Positions 45,878 to 57,168 of a stretch of 64,000 nt of DNA are shown one piece after another. The notes beneath the pieces were generated by a model. It saw only the letters and a program-made list of their open reading frames with translations, was not told the origin of the DNA and ran no database searches. The position numbers were made by a program, and so were the translations under genes. The stretch's first letter is position 1. Each line of letters starts with the position of its first letter. Origin of the DNA: Trichaptum fuscoviolaceum (lineage: Eukaryota > Basidiomycota > Agaricomycetes > Hymenochaetales > Trichaptaceae); NCBI GenBank assembly GCA_910574455.1, contig CAJSYZ010000009.1:1426001-1490000 (forward strand), in the 5' to 3' direction.

Positions 45878-46458
45878 TGTCAGGAATCGCCACGGATTTA
45901 CTTATTGTTTTCTTTTTATTTTCCGTTTACTTATGATTTACTGATGTTTTTATTTACTTTCGATTCCTGACATCGTACGAGACACTCGTACGGTCTCGTA
46001 CGGTCAGCGGTACGCGCTTGGTACGAAGCCCGTACGGCGCGTACACCTTTGCATCTGTCTGCACACGGGATTATTGTTTCTTTTCATTCTATTCACTAAC
46101 AGACACCTTTTGGTGCGCTTGGGTTCAAACCCGGCGCGCCAGCGATGCTTATTCATCTTTCTATTTGTATTTCAAATTCGGATCGGACCACGGGTCCGTA
46201 CGGACGGTGGCTTGGAGGAACTGTATAGTTCCTCCTGCGCTTGCCAAAAGCGCCCGTCCGCCTGAGAAGCACTCCACTTTTGGCCTCTTGTCAAGTGCTT
46301 CCCAGGTGACGTTATATTTGTGCTTCTGATGTGTAGAATAGCTTAATTGACTTGTCAAGTGCTTCCCAGAGTGTGGAACCGCTTTGCATAGCCGCTGATC
46401 GTCCGATTTACGTTGTCCGAGGTCCTGAGAACGCATAGAACCACTCTGTGTCGTAACA
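45878..46458 (+). repeat. 3' LTR of C2 (581 bp)
   Basis: It follows the polypurine tract GGAGGGGGGTAA and ends GTCGTAACA. It has one T more than the C1 LTRs in a T run. Confidence 0.95.
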
Positions 46459-46486
46459 CCGTCGTCCAGTTCCACCGCCTCCTCGC

Positions 46487-47300
46487 TGTCGAGATCCCGG
46501 GCTCCTTTTCTCATTTCCCGCACTTTCCCGCCAAGGATCCCGACATGAGCAGACAAACCCGCGGGGAGAATCCCGCCATTGGATTCCCCGCGCGAAACCT
46601 CATTCCCGAATCGCACGATCCCATGCTCACGTGACTTATCCCGCACCACCGTCCCGGCAACCATGCACGCATACACACACTCATTTACGACGACCCGCCA
46701 CGGCACACGTACATTCACTTATCAACATACGCTCATTAATCCGTTAGTACCTCAAGGTGACGCCTGCAACAGTCTGGCATACCTAGTCTGGCTAGTCGCG
46801 GCCCCGGACCGGACGCTGACGTCCACGGACAGGCCGTAGCCATCTGGAGAGACGGGATAGACATGCCTAGCAGTGCGGTCGTAGCATGTATCGTTTGTAG
46901 TAGATAGGTGCGCATTGCGCAAGGACACTTAGCGTAGATTAACTATACAGTCTTTACGAAGTAGATAAATAGCTGTAGGCATCGTAAGGAGCACCCCACT
47001 TTTGACCTGTGGAGTGCTTCCTTAGGTGCGATCTCTCTCTTTTCTCCTGTGTAGTTAGTTGCGCAATACTTACTTGTGGAGTGCTTCCTTAGGGATCCGC
47101 TTACTTGACGTTCAAAGCAGTGAAGAGTCCTAGCTGGCCTTGAGAATCCCGCGACGCGCCTGGATAGAATCCCGCGCGTTTCCCGCCTGAATTCCCACGC
47201 TCGTTCCCAGTCGCGAATCCAGATTCCCGAACGCGGGTTCTCGTCGCGAATTCCAGTTTCCCGAAACTGTTTCCCGCTACAATTCCCGACGGTCGTAACA
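46487..47300 (+). mobile_element. Solo LTR of chromovirus family A (A3) in B3
   Basis: TGTCGAGATCCC…GGTCGTAACA, 814 bp, with CTCGC duplicated at 46482–46486 and 47301–47305. There are no internal sequences, so it arose by LTR–LTR recombination after insertion. The B sequence (GTCGTCCAG…CTCTTCAAGCC, compare B1 13862–13910) rejoins across it. Confidence 0.92.
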
Positions 47301-47601
47301 CTCGCCCTCTTCAAGCCCATTCAGATTCGACCAAGCCTGAATCCTCTGGCGGCGAGGCAGTCGTCTCCCCGCCAGCCCTTTCGACTGGTCGTGGTCCATG
47401 CAAGGCTGTCCACCTCCAGGACATATGGTATGTTATTCATTATGTTTTTATCTTATCTACACTACTTACTGTTAACTACCTGCGGGTTGTATCAGGTACC
47501 TGCAATACCTGCAGGTAACGGGTCCAGGTAGACCCGGATCCGTTTCCCACGGTTCCGGGTCGGATCCAGGTATCAGTTTTTTTGCGCAGGTACCTGCGCT
47601 T

Positions 47602-48444
47602 TGTCAGACCGGGCTTCAGACCTTTGAGAAACGGAAGTCCGACTGTTAAGTCGGACGACCGAAGGGGTGGCTCTAATAAAGGAAGAAACGTTAGCTTCGT
47701 TAAGCTAACACGAACTCACGGACAAGGCTACGGAGCCTAATAGATATAGAGAAGAGAGTCGAACGCAGTTCGACGTAAGAGTCGGAAACTGAAGAGAGAA
47801 CCGGGATAAGTCGATCCCGACTGCGAATCGCGCAGTATAAGGTCGGACGAAGGTCTGGTGGAGCTCAACGGCCTAGTATCGTATTGATACCCTAGGACTT
47901 GTGATATTTGAGTCGAAGCTATACTACGATACATGTATTGACTTTATAGTTGAGACCTGTTTGTACATTGTTGATAAAACGCATGTCCGATCGTAGTCCG
48001 GATCGGGTTGAAGGCATGAATGAAAAGGGAAAGGAGTAAATGCGAGGCCGAAGGTTACAACGGAGGCAATCGCATGTATGCGGCATGTTCAGGATAGAAA
48101 GAATAGAAAGGGTCCGTTTCGGCGGTCCGGTCAGGTACGTAGCGGGGCCCTATGACGTCGGTTGTAGTGCGGAATGCACGTGGTGATACGTTTGCGGTCG
48201 GCCCGGCTATGATCCGATGTCTAGTGCGAAAGGTTAGTGACAGTATTGGATATTGGATATCCAATTGTATTGTCCGGCGTTCGGCCTATGGTGGATGTTG
48301 GCACGGGATGGATATTAGTCTGATATCCCTGCGTGCACGCGTTGTCCACGATGTCCGTTCGGTGGAGACGAGTCGGAGTGCCGAACTATGAGCGGACATC
48401 GTAGTACCTGTTTGGAAAGGTTAGGTAAAAGTGTAGTCGTGACA
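47602..48444. mobile_element. Solo LTR of a third retrotransposon family in B3
   Basis: It begins TGTCAGACCGGGC and ends TAGTCGTGACA, with CGCTT duplicated at 47597–47601 and 48445–48449. It is 843 bp, TG…CA, and not similar to the A or C LTRs. No coding region of this family is in the window. Confidence 0.85.
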
Positions 48445-48501
48445 CGCTTCGCGGATCCGGGTACACCTGCAGGTGCACCCGTGTCATGCTCTAGTGGGTA
48501 G

Positions 48502-49142
48502 TACTGTCATACAATGTATTTGATTCCTTTACTTAGCAGAAGAGACAGAGAAAATTTCTTGATATTGAATAGTCTCGTAGGCCACCAGGAATTCCGAGTG
48601 GCAGGTGCGGTCCAATGCTAAGCGCAGCAGCGAAGATTTTGTTACAACAAATAGAGTATATATTCTAATAGGTTGAAGCAGTGATAACCAGCCACTCTTC
48701 GTGTGTATGGTAGGTCACAGTCCTACAGAGCGAGGCAAGAGTGGCAAGAGCAGAATGTCCAGGAGCGGTGGTCGTCATTGCAGTCTTGGGAGGAGTCTTT
48801 GCGCGGAGAGCTGGAATCGTGAGCGCGAGAACGTATGCGCGTAGTGGGCAACCTTGACACCGACGAGACTGAGCCTGGCCTAGGTGCAGTCTGTCTAGTG
48901 AAACCTTGCAGCATTAAATCTGGCCTAGATCTGCAGCTGATGAGTGGGTCGATTGACTGGTCGCCGCTTAGATTCCGTTGCTAGACTTGAGACTCTTGAG
49001 ACCTCAGGACGGGGTGGCTCTACTCTTGATGACTTCTTTAATGCTTTGCTTTCTTGGGATATGTGGCTGCTGATTGCTTTTGATCACTGTTACAAGAAGT
49101 TAGGATGTCGACGTGAGACAAGAGAAAGGTGCACGTACAATC
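48502..49142. other. Unassigned segment
   Basis: No gene, terminal repeat or tandem repeat that I can support. Confidence 0.4.
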
Positions 49143-49636
49143 TCAAATAGGAGCAGCAAGTAGCAAATGTCGTGCAACACGGGACTTGACACAACGCTCG
49201 CCAGGATCCTTGTGGAAGGAAACTGGCAAACAAGGGGGTGCTTGGCACTGGCCCGACAGATCGCATGTATCGTACGTCACTGACAGGCGAATGTCAGAAA
49301 GCCGAGGAACTGTCGTGGATGAAGCAGCAGGCGTATGATTAACGAGGTTGCTCAATGGACGCAAACTTGGGTGCGTTGGTAACTGCACCAGGATGGTTGT
49401 CGAAAACTATATGGCAAACTTCCTACATAGACTGAGGGTGAGAAAGATAGCAAGCAGATAAGATTGTAAACGCTCACGTTTTCAGAAGTGGTCTGCCACT
49501 TAACAGATTGGACCCAGGATGGTGGATATCTGGGTGGCAACTTCCTACACTGCGTCTGAGGGTGAGAATGGTATTCAAGACCAGAAGAAGAATAAACTCA
49601 CGGTTTCGGAAGGGGAACTGCCGTCCAAGCTAATGG
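49143..49636 (-). pseudogene. Unrecognised minus-strand gene remnant with duplicated mini-exons
   Basis: On the minus strand two similar exon–intron units follow each other. Introns GTGAGTTTATTC…CACCCTCAG and GTGAGCGTTTAC…CACCCTCAG each precede an exon that starts near GTGTAGGAAGTT or TATGTAGGAAGTT and contains ACCATCCTGG. A 3' open frame (49143–49388, ending LLLAAPI) could be the last exon. I recognise no family. Upstream exons are not found because a MITE lies at 49645–50234 and the sequence beyond gives no clear chain. Confidence 0.3.
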
Positions 49637-49644
49637 ATGCGAGG

Positions 49645-50234
49645 TAGTGTTGCTAAAGTTCAGTTCAGGATAGGCCTGAACTGGGTTTGAACTCCGAACT
49701 GAACCAGGTTCAGGTTCAGGTTCAGAGAAATCTCAGATTTTGAACCTGAGTTCAGTTCGGGGTTCAGGCCTCTGGAGAAATGCTGAACCTGGTTTGAACC
49801 GGGTTTGAACCCTGAACTTCAGGTAACTTTCCCACCCTTTAAAGATGGAAAACCTTATAGTTTGACAACTACAAAGTACTTAAAATGTCAATTAAAAGTG
49901 AAACCTATCAACATTAAGCAGAATCTATGTCTAGAATATACTAAATGTACTAAGGTTCATTGCTGAACTGAGTTTGAACCCAGTTTGAACCCGGTTCAAG
50001 TGGGATTATATAACAAAATTTCCATATATGGTATGTACTAAGGCTTTCTAAAAATAGATACTTGAACCGGGTTCAAACCGGGTTCAGCCAGAATTTGGGC
50101 TGGCTGAACTGAACTGAACTGAACTTCGAGTTCAGTTCGGGGTTCAGGCTGAGGCTGGAAAATCCGAACAGTTCAGTTCGGGGTTCGGACCAAAAGGGGT
50201 CTGAACTGAACTGAACTGAACTTTAGCAACACTA
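49645..50234. mobile_element. hAT-type MITE with GTTCAG repeats (590 bp)
   Basis: The terminal inverted repeat TAGTGTTGCTAAAGTTCAG is perfect and extends a few bases further. The flanks are ATGCGAGG (49637–49644) and ACGCGAGG (50235–50242), an 8-bp duplication with one change. Both halves are filled with GAACTGAACT, GGTTCAAACC and GGTTCAGG words in both orientations. No coding sequence. Confidence 0.85.
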
Positions 50235-50242
50235 ACGCGAGG

Positions 50243-51340
50243 CGTACACTAACTCTACGGTTCAGCATGCGATTGAGGGTTAAAGAAAAGACCTGCTTAC
50301 GATTGAAGAAAAAGCCTCTGCTATACTGGCAATGTGGAGCTGACAACTTAATTGCCCCGCAATTCAGCCCCCTCAAGAATCGTGACGGAGGATATGCTGG
50401 CTCGGCGGAGGCAAAGGCGTAGATCGATGAGTGACAAATCGATGGACGGTCGTCCGGGGTGCATCGGAAGCAGCACCCTAAGCAGTTCGCGCAGGAGCGT
50501 CAAAGGAGGCGAATCAGTCGAAGGAGGCGAATCAGTCGAAGGAGGCGAATCAGTCGAAGAGTAGCACAAGAACAAAGCGGACATTTTGGGGGTTGGAGTG
50601 CTTGAGTATCGAGAACTGGGCTAGTCTTTCCACTGATCGGGTGGCACGGACAGCGAGAACAAGAGTACTTTCTATTGAGGTTCAAAGGTCGAATGGAAGG
50701 TAGTGTCGAGCAGACACCACTCGAGTCAAATGGTGCAGATAGTGACGAAGCAGAGAGCCTGAATGGCTGGAACGCAATGGGCGAAGTATAAGCGGAGTTG
50801 GAGTGGTTGGAGAGCTGTAAATGGCTGATGAGTTTGTCGTTGCGAAGTTCCTTGGAAGTAATAAGACGTGAGCAAAGAGAAACAAGAGAAAAGAATAGCA
50901 CATACCATGTCAGGTTACCCAATCACTGGCATCCCAAGCCATGGCAAGTACTAGCACTTGACTTGGTAGCTGGTAATATCACTGACATATGGGGTTGTCC
51001 TTTGAGTGGCTTCTCATCGGACGAATAAAGATCTCCAATGGTGTCGGTTTCCGCAAAGATACTTATAATCCCGTCGGTCTGGGATTAATCTTTGGTTGGG
51101 TCGCAGTCATGTGGGCTGTAGGAGAGCTCCGGTTCTCCAGTTGACATAGCGCACCCGACAACTATCTGCATCTCGAGAATGATGTATGCGAGGTATACCT
51201 CATCGACCTTGCTTGTTGAACAAAAGTTGTTGGCGTCGGCATCCCAGTTGGCGCTGCTCAAGCGCACACCGTGTTTGAGATAAGCAAGACTTTCCGATAT
51301 CGAAGTGTGAACATCTTTGGAAACGTGCGGAGGGAAATCG
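50243..51340. other. Unassigned segment with an 18-bp triple repeat
   Basis: Three copies of GGAGGCGAATCAGTCGAA lie at about 50503–50558. Otherwise only short open frames on both strands; none with a recognisable domain. Confidence 0.4.
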
Positions 51341-51369
51341 TGATCATCGCTGCTGCTGTCGTGAGTGAG

Positions 51370-51852
51370 GTCTGAGGTTCGGGTATACGGAGGGTTGGAT
51401 TTGGATACACCGAGGGGTCAAAAATAGATTCTCACGAGGGTCACATACATATACTTTACGGTGGTCAGATAATGGTGCTATGAGGGGTCAGAAATCAATA
51501 CTCCAGGGGTTGGATTTACATACTTTTGAGAGGTCGAATTTGCATACTTTGAGAGGTTGAATTTAGATACTTTGAAGGGTTGGAATTGGATACTATTAAG
51601 GGTCAGAAATGTATACATTGGAGGGTTGGATTCTTGTAAATGCCGGGGTTGGATTTAGATAACTCAAATTGTCAGATATTGATTCTCAAATTGTCAGATA
51701 TTATTTCGCAAGTTGTCCGATATTACTTTTAAAATGTTGGCAATAGCCGTTATAATTGTCAGATTTATGTATTATAAGGGGTTGGATTTATATAAGTCGA
51801 TGTGTCAGATTATGATAAAACGCGGGTCAGATAGGTACATTGAGGTGCTGAA
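51370..51852. repeat. Subterminal repeat array of G2, inverted relative to 35262–35780
   Basis: Degenerate units of about 29 bp built on GGTTGGAT or GGGTCAGA plus ATACTTT-like spacers. The inner boundary ACATTGAGGTGCTGAAATCC is the reverse complement of the G1 array start. It lies downstream of the accessory gene, as in G1, but separated from it by an inserted foldback element. Confidence 0.75.
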
Positions 51853-51884
51853 ATCCTATCTTGCTGTGGAAATGAAGTAATTCT

Positions 51885-52660
51885 GGAACCTCTTACGCAC
51901 TACTAGTACATGCTTGAGTACTGCAAACCGACAGACAAAAAAGTCTGCTTATATGATTAAATGATGAATTATTATGGAATGAACTACTTGAACCCCTTAC
52001 ACACTTATACACTTGAGCACTGCAATTCGAATGCCAGAAAAAAAACTTCTGATATGCTTGAATGCTGAAGACTGAATGCCTGAAGCACTGATTTAAGTCG
52101 ACGGCACTGATTTCAGCAGGCCCCTTCCTGAATAATGAAACCACATGCCTGAAATCAGTAAATCAGTAGAATTTTACTTCCCAGGGCTTCAGTAAATTTC
52201 AGACCGTTTAAGTAACCTTAAGTGAAAAAGAAGATTCCCTGATGCACTGGCAGCCGTAGTGAGTGGATTTGGAAGTTGAAGTGTTCCCACGACATCAGGG
52301 AAACTACTTTCTGCTGAAAGTGACTTAAGTGTTACTTAAACGTCCTGAGAGACTGAAGTCTTAAATAAGGCAAGCTTCACTTATTCATGCATGTCCTCCC
52401 ATTATTCAGGACAAGTTGGCTGAAATAAGTGCGGGCTGGCTTAAATAAGGAAAGATGGCTGAATCAGTGCTCTAAGTGTTTCAGGCATTCAGCACCCCAG
52501 TGCTCCAGTGTATCATCCTTTAATTACAGCAGTACATAAGTGTTGTAAGACGAATTGCAGTGCTCAAGAGTCTAAGTGCATAAGAACGATCCAAGTATTT
52601 CATTGCATCAGAAATATATAAGACAACATTATGTAGCTATCAGTGCCTCAGCGTTCAAGT
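51885..52660. mobile_element. Long imperfect inverted-repeat (foldback) element
   Basis: The arms, up to about 370 bp each, pair in the same order around a centre near 52275. They share CTTGAGCACTGCAATTCG, AGCACTGATT, CCTGAATAATG (against CATTATTCAGG), CGTTTAAGTAAC and TTCCCTGATG (against CATCAGGGAA). It sits between the 3' end of the accessory gene and its subterminal array, a gap that is only about 215 bp in G1, so it is an insertion. It has no coding sequence. Confidence 0.7.
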
Positions 52661-52901
52661 ACATCAGTCATTTACGCAAGACTAAGCATAGCAGTCGCAA
52701 TCATGGGATCCGCCACGACATTATCCCGAACCTCTGCCGTGACGGGCAGTGGCAGGCCACATTTCGCTGCCGTGCCTTCAATTCTGCATGTTCTTTGGCG
52801 TACCAGTAGAAACGAAGGCTGCTCTGCAAGTCGATGCTAATATAATATTGAGCGCACGGACAGAAACGAAAAGAAGAGGCTCACCAGTGATCGATTTGCC
52901 C

Positions 52902-52984
52902 TTAGAAGTCTACGCAGTCCGTAGCCGAATCCCATTTTGAAGCGTCGTCCTCCTCATGATCACCATCTCCACCTAAATCCTCGT

Positions 52985-53019
<35 letters not shown>

Positions 53020-56000
53020 CCCTCGCCCTCGCCCTCGCCCTCGCCCTCGCCCTCGCCCTCAATCTTGTCAACACCCTCGTCCCCGCTCTCGCTCAGGTTG
53101 TCGTCACCCTCAGCATTAGCATGCTCGTCCTCTGCATCACCTTCCACCTCGCCTCTATACTCAGCCCCCTCACGCTCTTCGCCCTTATCGTCGGTTCCGT
53201 CGGTTCCGTCTTCCCAATTATCAGCGCCTTCGTCATACGCTTTCTCGCAGGTCGAATCTGCATCTACAACGTCAAAATACAAGGAAAAGTCCCTGCCAGT
53301 GATACCCGATCCAACAAGTTCGGTGTTCTTTCTCGTATCGATATCTGTACTGGCATCGTAAGCTAGGAGGCGGGATCGAACCTTTTCCCAGTTTGATTCA
53401 GTGAAGAAAGAGGGATTCGACAACAAGTTAACATAGTCGTCCGTATGAGGCTGCCACAGAGCGCTAGTGAAATACCACTCAGCGCCGCCAAGTTCTTCTT
53501 TGATATTTTGCAACCGAGCCACCTGTTTATCAATGGCAACCTTGACCTATCCATGAGAAGATCAGCGAATAAGGACAATATAAGTACTGAAAAAAATAGA
53601 TACCGCTGTTGCCGCAAGGGCGAGGGCACCGATAGGCTTTCCTATGGTGTTTCTGTCCAGTTTTTATGCCGACCCATGGCCAAGACAATGTGTACGGACA
53701 ACACTGAGACCACAAGGTCAGAGCAGAACAGTCCTTGCTTCTGTACATTTAGGGTCAATGCATGGACACAAAATGTGACAATAAATACTCTTTTACTTAC
53801 CCTCTCCATACTATACCAGCTTTCCCATAGAAACGGTTCGGCTTTCTTCTTGTCAACTAGCGTCTGCAACATCTTCACAATTGCTTCGTTTTGCATTGAC
53901 TTTGATTGTTCGCCGCTGATAAAACTAGCAACTGATTGCTCAGCTTTCTCAAACAGCTTCTTGCGCCAGCTATCAGAGCATCTCTGGGCCGCCTGAAATA
54001 CGAGGATTGCATCTCAATTTGGTAAAGGTGATTTGAGAATAAGTAAAAATGACTCAACTAGAGAACAGATATCGGCGAACTGAGTTTCGTAAATGAGTTC
54101 CACAGAATCAAACACTTTCCCCCACAATGAGCTGATGAGCTTATTGTCCGGGGTTTGCCATGGTGTGACGGACTTTCCAACTGCGCGAAATAGTGAAGGT
54201 AATAGAATATGAGTCCATCCTGCCTGAGTACCGGGAGGGAGACACTGGTTCGTCGCCCTTTTCCTGCCTGGCACGCGAGATCCTTCCCTTCCTTCATTTC
54301 GATCCTTGTCCTCAAGTCCCACTGATGTCTGCATATACGTACATCAGCAAAATATGTCATAGAAATGAATTTGATTCGACAAACTGAGCTAGTAGTCCGA
54401 GAGACTTTGCGATGACCTTGATAAGCCCCAGTCACTATCACTTCGGGTCCGGGGGTGCGGGACGCTCTCGTCATTGCAAGCGACGGTGCTCGAGGTGCTA
54501 ACGACATCTTTCGACCACCAGACTATTAAGAAAAGAAGGTGAATGCTCACGTTTAGAGTGTATCAATCGACTCTCACTTACTTCATTATCAGCCACCAGC
54601 AACTGCCTCTTGCGATTAAAGGTAGCGGATCCAATCTCCGGCTGCAACACGTCAGAAAGCTGTTATCCATGGCAAGTGAGCAGATCGAAAAGAAGCACTT
54701 ACCGTCGTGTCGGCCTCAGGCCGATAAGGAATATCAGAGGGGTTCCTCTTCTTACTCAAGTCCTTTCCGCCTGATCAGATACGAACTTGAATGCCAATTA
54801 CCATAGAATTGACACTTACTGTGGCACCGGCCTGTGTGTCCATGTCAATCAACAATGACTTATTGATCTTGACAGTCTTATTAGCCTATTGAGATGGTTT
54901 AAATTAAGTAAACATGAAATGAAGGAATTCATTGCACGTGAAGGTAGAAGAATTACCACATTAACCTGAGAGTCGGTGTCTGGTGGCGACTTCCTCTTTC
55001 CGTTCTTTGTGACTGTGATGTCCTATTCATATGCACACATTAGCGATCGACTCGAAGTGAAGAAGGAAACGAATAGTTGCTACAGGAGAGCACCGGAAGT
55101 GAGCCTACGGTGCATCGACGCTCACACATACCTGTACACGGGGTTCCAAAGCTAGTGATCGCACCTTACAACCATAAATAAGGGGGGGAACGAGAGAAGT
55201 TGAAATAAGATAGACTTACCGGTGCGCTAAGCTGCGAGTTAGCAGTCCTCTTGTTTGCATCCTATGCAAATACCAATTCAGCAATGAAGGATATAGAATG
55301 AAGATCACTGTGCTTCGCTGTCTGGCACTCACCTGTCCACCTGGTTTTATCTCGTTGTTCTTATCCTCGAGTACGGGAAGGGATTGCTTAGTAGAATGAA
55401 AAATGAAAAATGATATGACATCGCTTACCGTTGAAACCTGCGACCCGGAAAGAGTGTCATGCAATAACTTCCTTTTCTTCGAGTTGAGGTTGCTGCTACC
55501 TCCATCCTGTTCATGACACGGCAGTTGGCAGATAAATAATAACGAAGGGATATGAACAAACGGTCATGGAGTAACTGACGTGAATCGAACAGAAATAAGT
55601 CGTACTCACACAAGCTTGAGCCGGCCTTGTTAGCCTCTTCGGATTGCTTCCGCCCTATAAACAAGTTATTCAGACTGCATTTGCCATTCTAATTCTCCGT
55701 CAACTCACAACATTTGATTCCGAATCGACAAGATGTGCCTTCTGTTGCACACTGATTGTGCTATTTTTTACACCATGATAGCTTGTAAGGGTGATTGTTT
55801 CTCCTTCATCCTCCCAGGGACTTAAGTTTTCATCATCTGGCAATGAGATGGTGTGTCTGGTGTAGCTTTGCGTCAGCAAGGCTCATAATACAGTGGTAAC
55901 AAGGACAAGAGCGTCAATATTGCAGGTGAAGGACTTCCAAGTCGGGTCTTGGCCCGGGAGCGTCACGGTCAACTTGAACCGCTGGCACCGTGACCGCAGT

Positions 56001-57168
56001 GACACTGGCAGCCTGAGTGGCAGGCTCATTAGTAATCTAGTACTACTACTAGTAGTAGTCGGGATGATGTTTAATCGCACTCACCATTACATTGACTTGA
56101 CAGTACAAGATACTGATTCAGACGCAATGCAAGATTCAAACTTCAAACTCACAAATTGATCCTTTCTGAGTCTATCCCTGCCACTGGCACCTCAAGACCT
56201 CCACCCTCTTCACCGATGAAAGTGGAATCATCTGTGTTGCGAAGCGCCCTGACAGGGCGTTTTGTCTTGTCGTTCCGCCTTGACGTAGCGGGCGAGTCTA
56301 TTATGTCCGTTTCTTCACCAGAAAGACTCTCGTTCGGTCCTGCAGGAGCGTGAAAGAATGCGTCGCTGGGAGTGGCGGCAGACCTGGACATCTTTGCGGT
56401 CTGCACACGTGTGCGAAATGGAAGTTCACCTTTGGAATCTTCTTTCCTAGCTTTTTTTGCAGGCTTCCTGTTTGGCTCATCCATACTCGCTGCTTCGCAT
56501 TAACGTGAGTCACAGGGTTCAACCTCCAAGCTTTGAGATCGTCTGAAAATGTATAGGCAATGTTACTCACGAATATCCAAGTCTTCGTTGTGTCCATCTT
56601 CACAATCCGATATGTCTTTAACATCGTTCTTCGAGTCTGTTTATGCCAGTTCAAATCTGTGTCATCACTGATCTAAAGTTGAAGACTTACAACTAGCTTC
56701 GCCTTTTGGCTTTCTACGTCCACGTTTGCCAGTGAGTTTGGGCACTGTTGAGCCCATCTGGGTGCGTGTCTCAAGAGCCTTCGACAAGTTGTTTTCAAGC
56801 TCTACGGTCTCTAGCATCGCTGCTTCTTGGTTCTCTGCTGCAGTCACCTTCTTGCGAACCTTGTCAGCTGCCTCTTGTTCTTTTGCTGCCCGTTTTTGCT
56901 CCGCAGCGTGTTTTCTCCTCTCTTTCGCAACCGCGACTTGCTGGGCCGCAGCTCTGCGGAAAGCTGCCCGCTCTTCCTTCTGCTTTTCCTTCTCTTCCTT
57001 CTCCTTCAATGCCTCATCCCGCCTTTCTGCCTGCCGTACTTTCCTTTTCTCTTTTTCTTCCTTCTCCCGCAATATCTCCTCCTGTGTTCGTCTTGTTCTG
57101 AGTTGGTCAACGACTGCTCCGGGGTGCTTTTCCTTGTTCTTAGCCCTTGTCTGTCTTTGAGTTGACAT
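52902..57168 (-). CDS. Plavaka-associated accessory protein, about 20 exons (G2)
   Basis: The ATG at 57168 opens MSTQRQTRAKNKEKHPG followed by about 110 residues of Glu/Lys/Arg/Ala-rich coiled coil. The next exons give DEPNRKPAKKARKEDSKGEL, then LSPWEDEGETITLTSYHGVK and several mini-exons (KRTANSQLSAP, KNGKRKSPPDTDSQVNV, a LLIDMDTQAGA type). A conserved part follows with QAGWTHILLPSLFRAVG and PWQTPDNKLISSLW, an AEPFLWESWYSM segment, and the last exon (52902–53522) with EWYFTSALWQPHTDDYVNLL. It ends in an acidic tail containing a Gly-Glu repeat, and CVDF. It is clearly paralogous to 32068–35048. It is divergent from the transposase gene at 57441, as expected for two genes of one element. Function unknown; the coiled coil and charged tail suggest binding to protein or chromatin, which is inference. 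Confidence 0.65.
52977..53060. repeat. Hexanucleotide repeat (GCCCTC)n coding for Gly-Glu
   Basis: About ten perfect GCCCTC units preceded by TCCTCG units. On the minus strand this is the GEGEGE…DEDEDE part of the accessory protein. The equivalent place in G1 has an irregular Asp/Glu/Lys tail instead. Confidence 0.9.

Larger units (their letters stand above)
36395..46458 (+). mobile_element. Chromovirus C2, nested in B3 and carrying D3
   Basis: It is the same family as C1, with CCGTC duplicated at 36390–36394 and 46459–46463. The 5' LTR is split by D3 (36395–36754 and 40488–40715). The 3' LTR is 45878–46458. The two LTRs share differences from C1 (for example ATTTACTTATT), which confirms that they belong to one element. 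Confidence 0.95.
35875..48493. mobile_element. hAT-like element B3, split by nested insertions
   Basis: The left end TAGAGCATGACACGGGTGCA at 35875 and its inverted copy ending 48493 are flanked by GTGGGTAC and GTGGGTAG (7 of 8). Own sequence is 35875–36394, 46459–46486, 47306–47601 and 48450–48493. Inserted into it are C2, solo LTR A3 and a solo LTR of a third family. A captured F-box start (FVILEAAYYDDNMRDDRLLA) lies at 36139–36200. Without the insertions it would be about the size of B1 and B2. Confidence 0.85.

Noticed and set aside
50500..50922. Protein with a repeated RLIRLL motif
   Set aside because: It is the translation of an 18-bp tandem repeat. No splice chain or family supports a gene.
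56726..57165. Plus-strand frames rich in Ser, Phe and Leu resembling membrane segments
   Set aside because: They are antisense to the Glu/Lys-rich coiled coil of the accessory gene.
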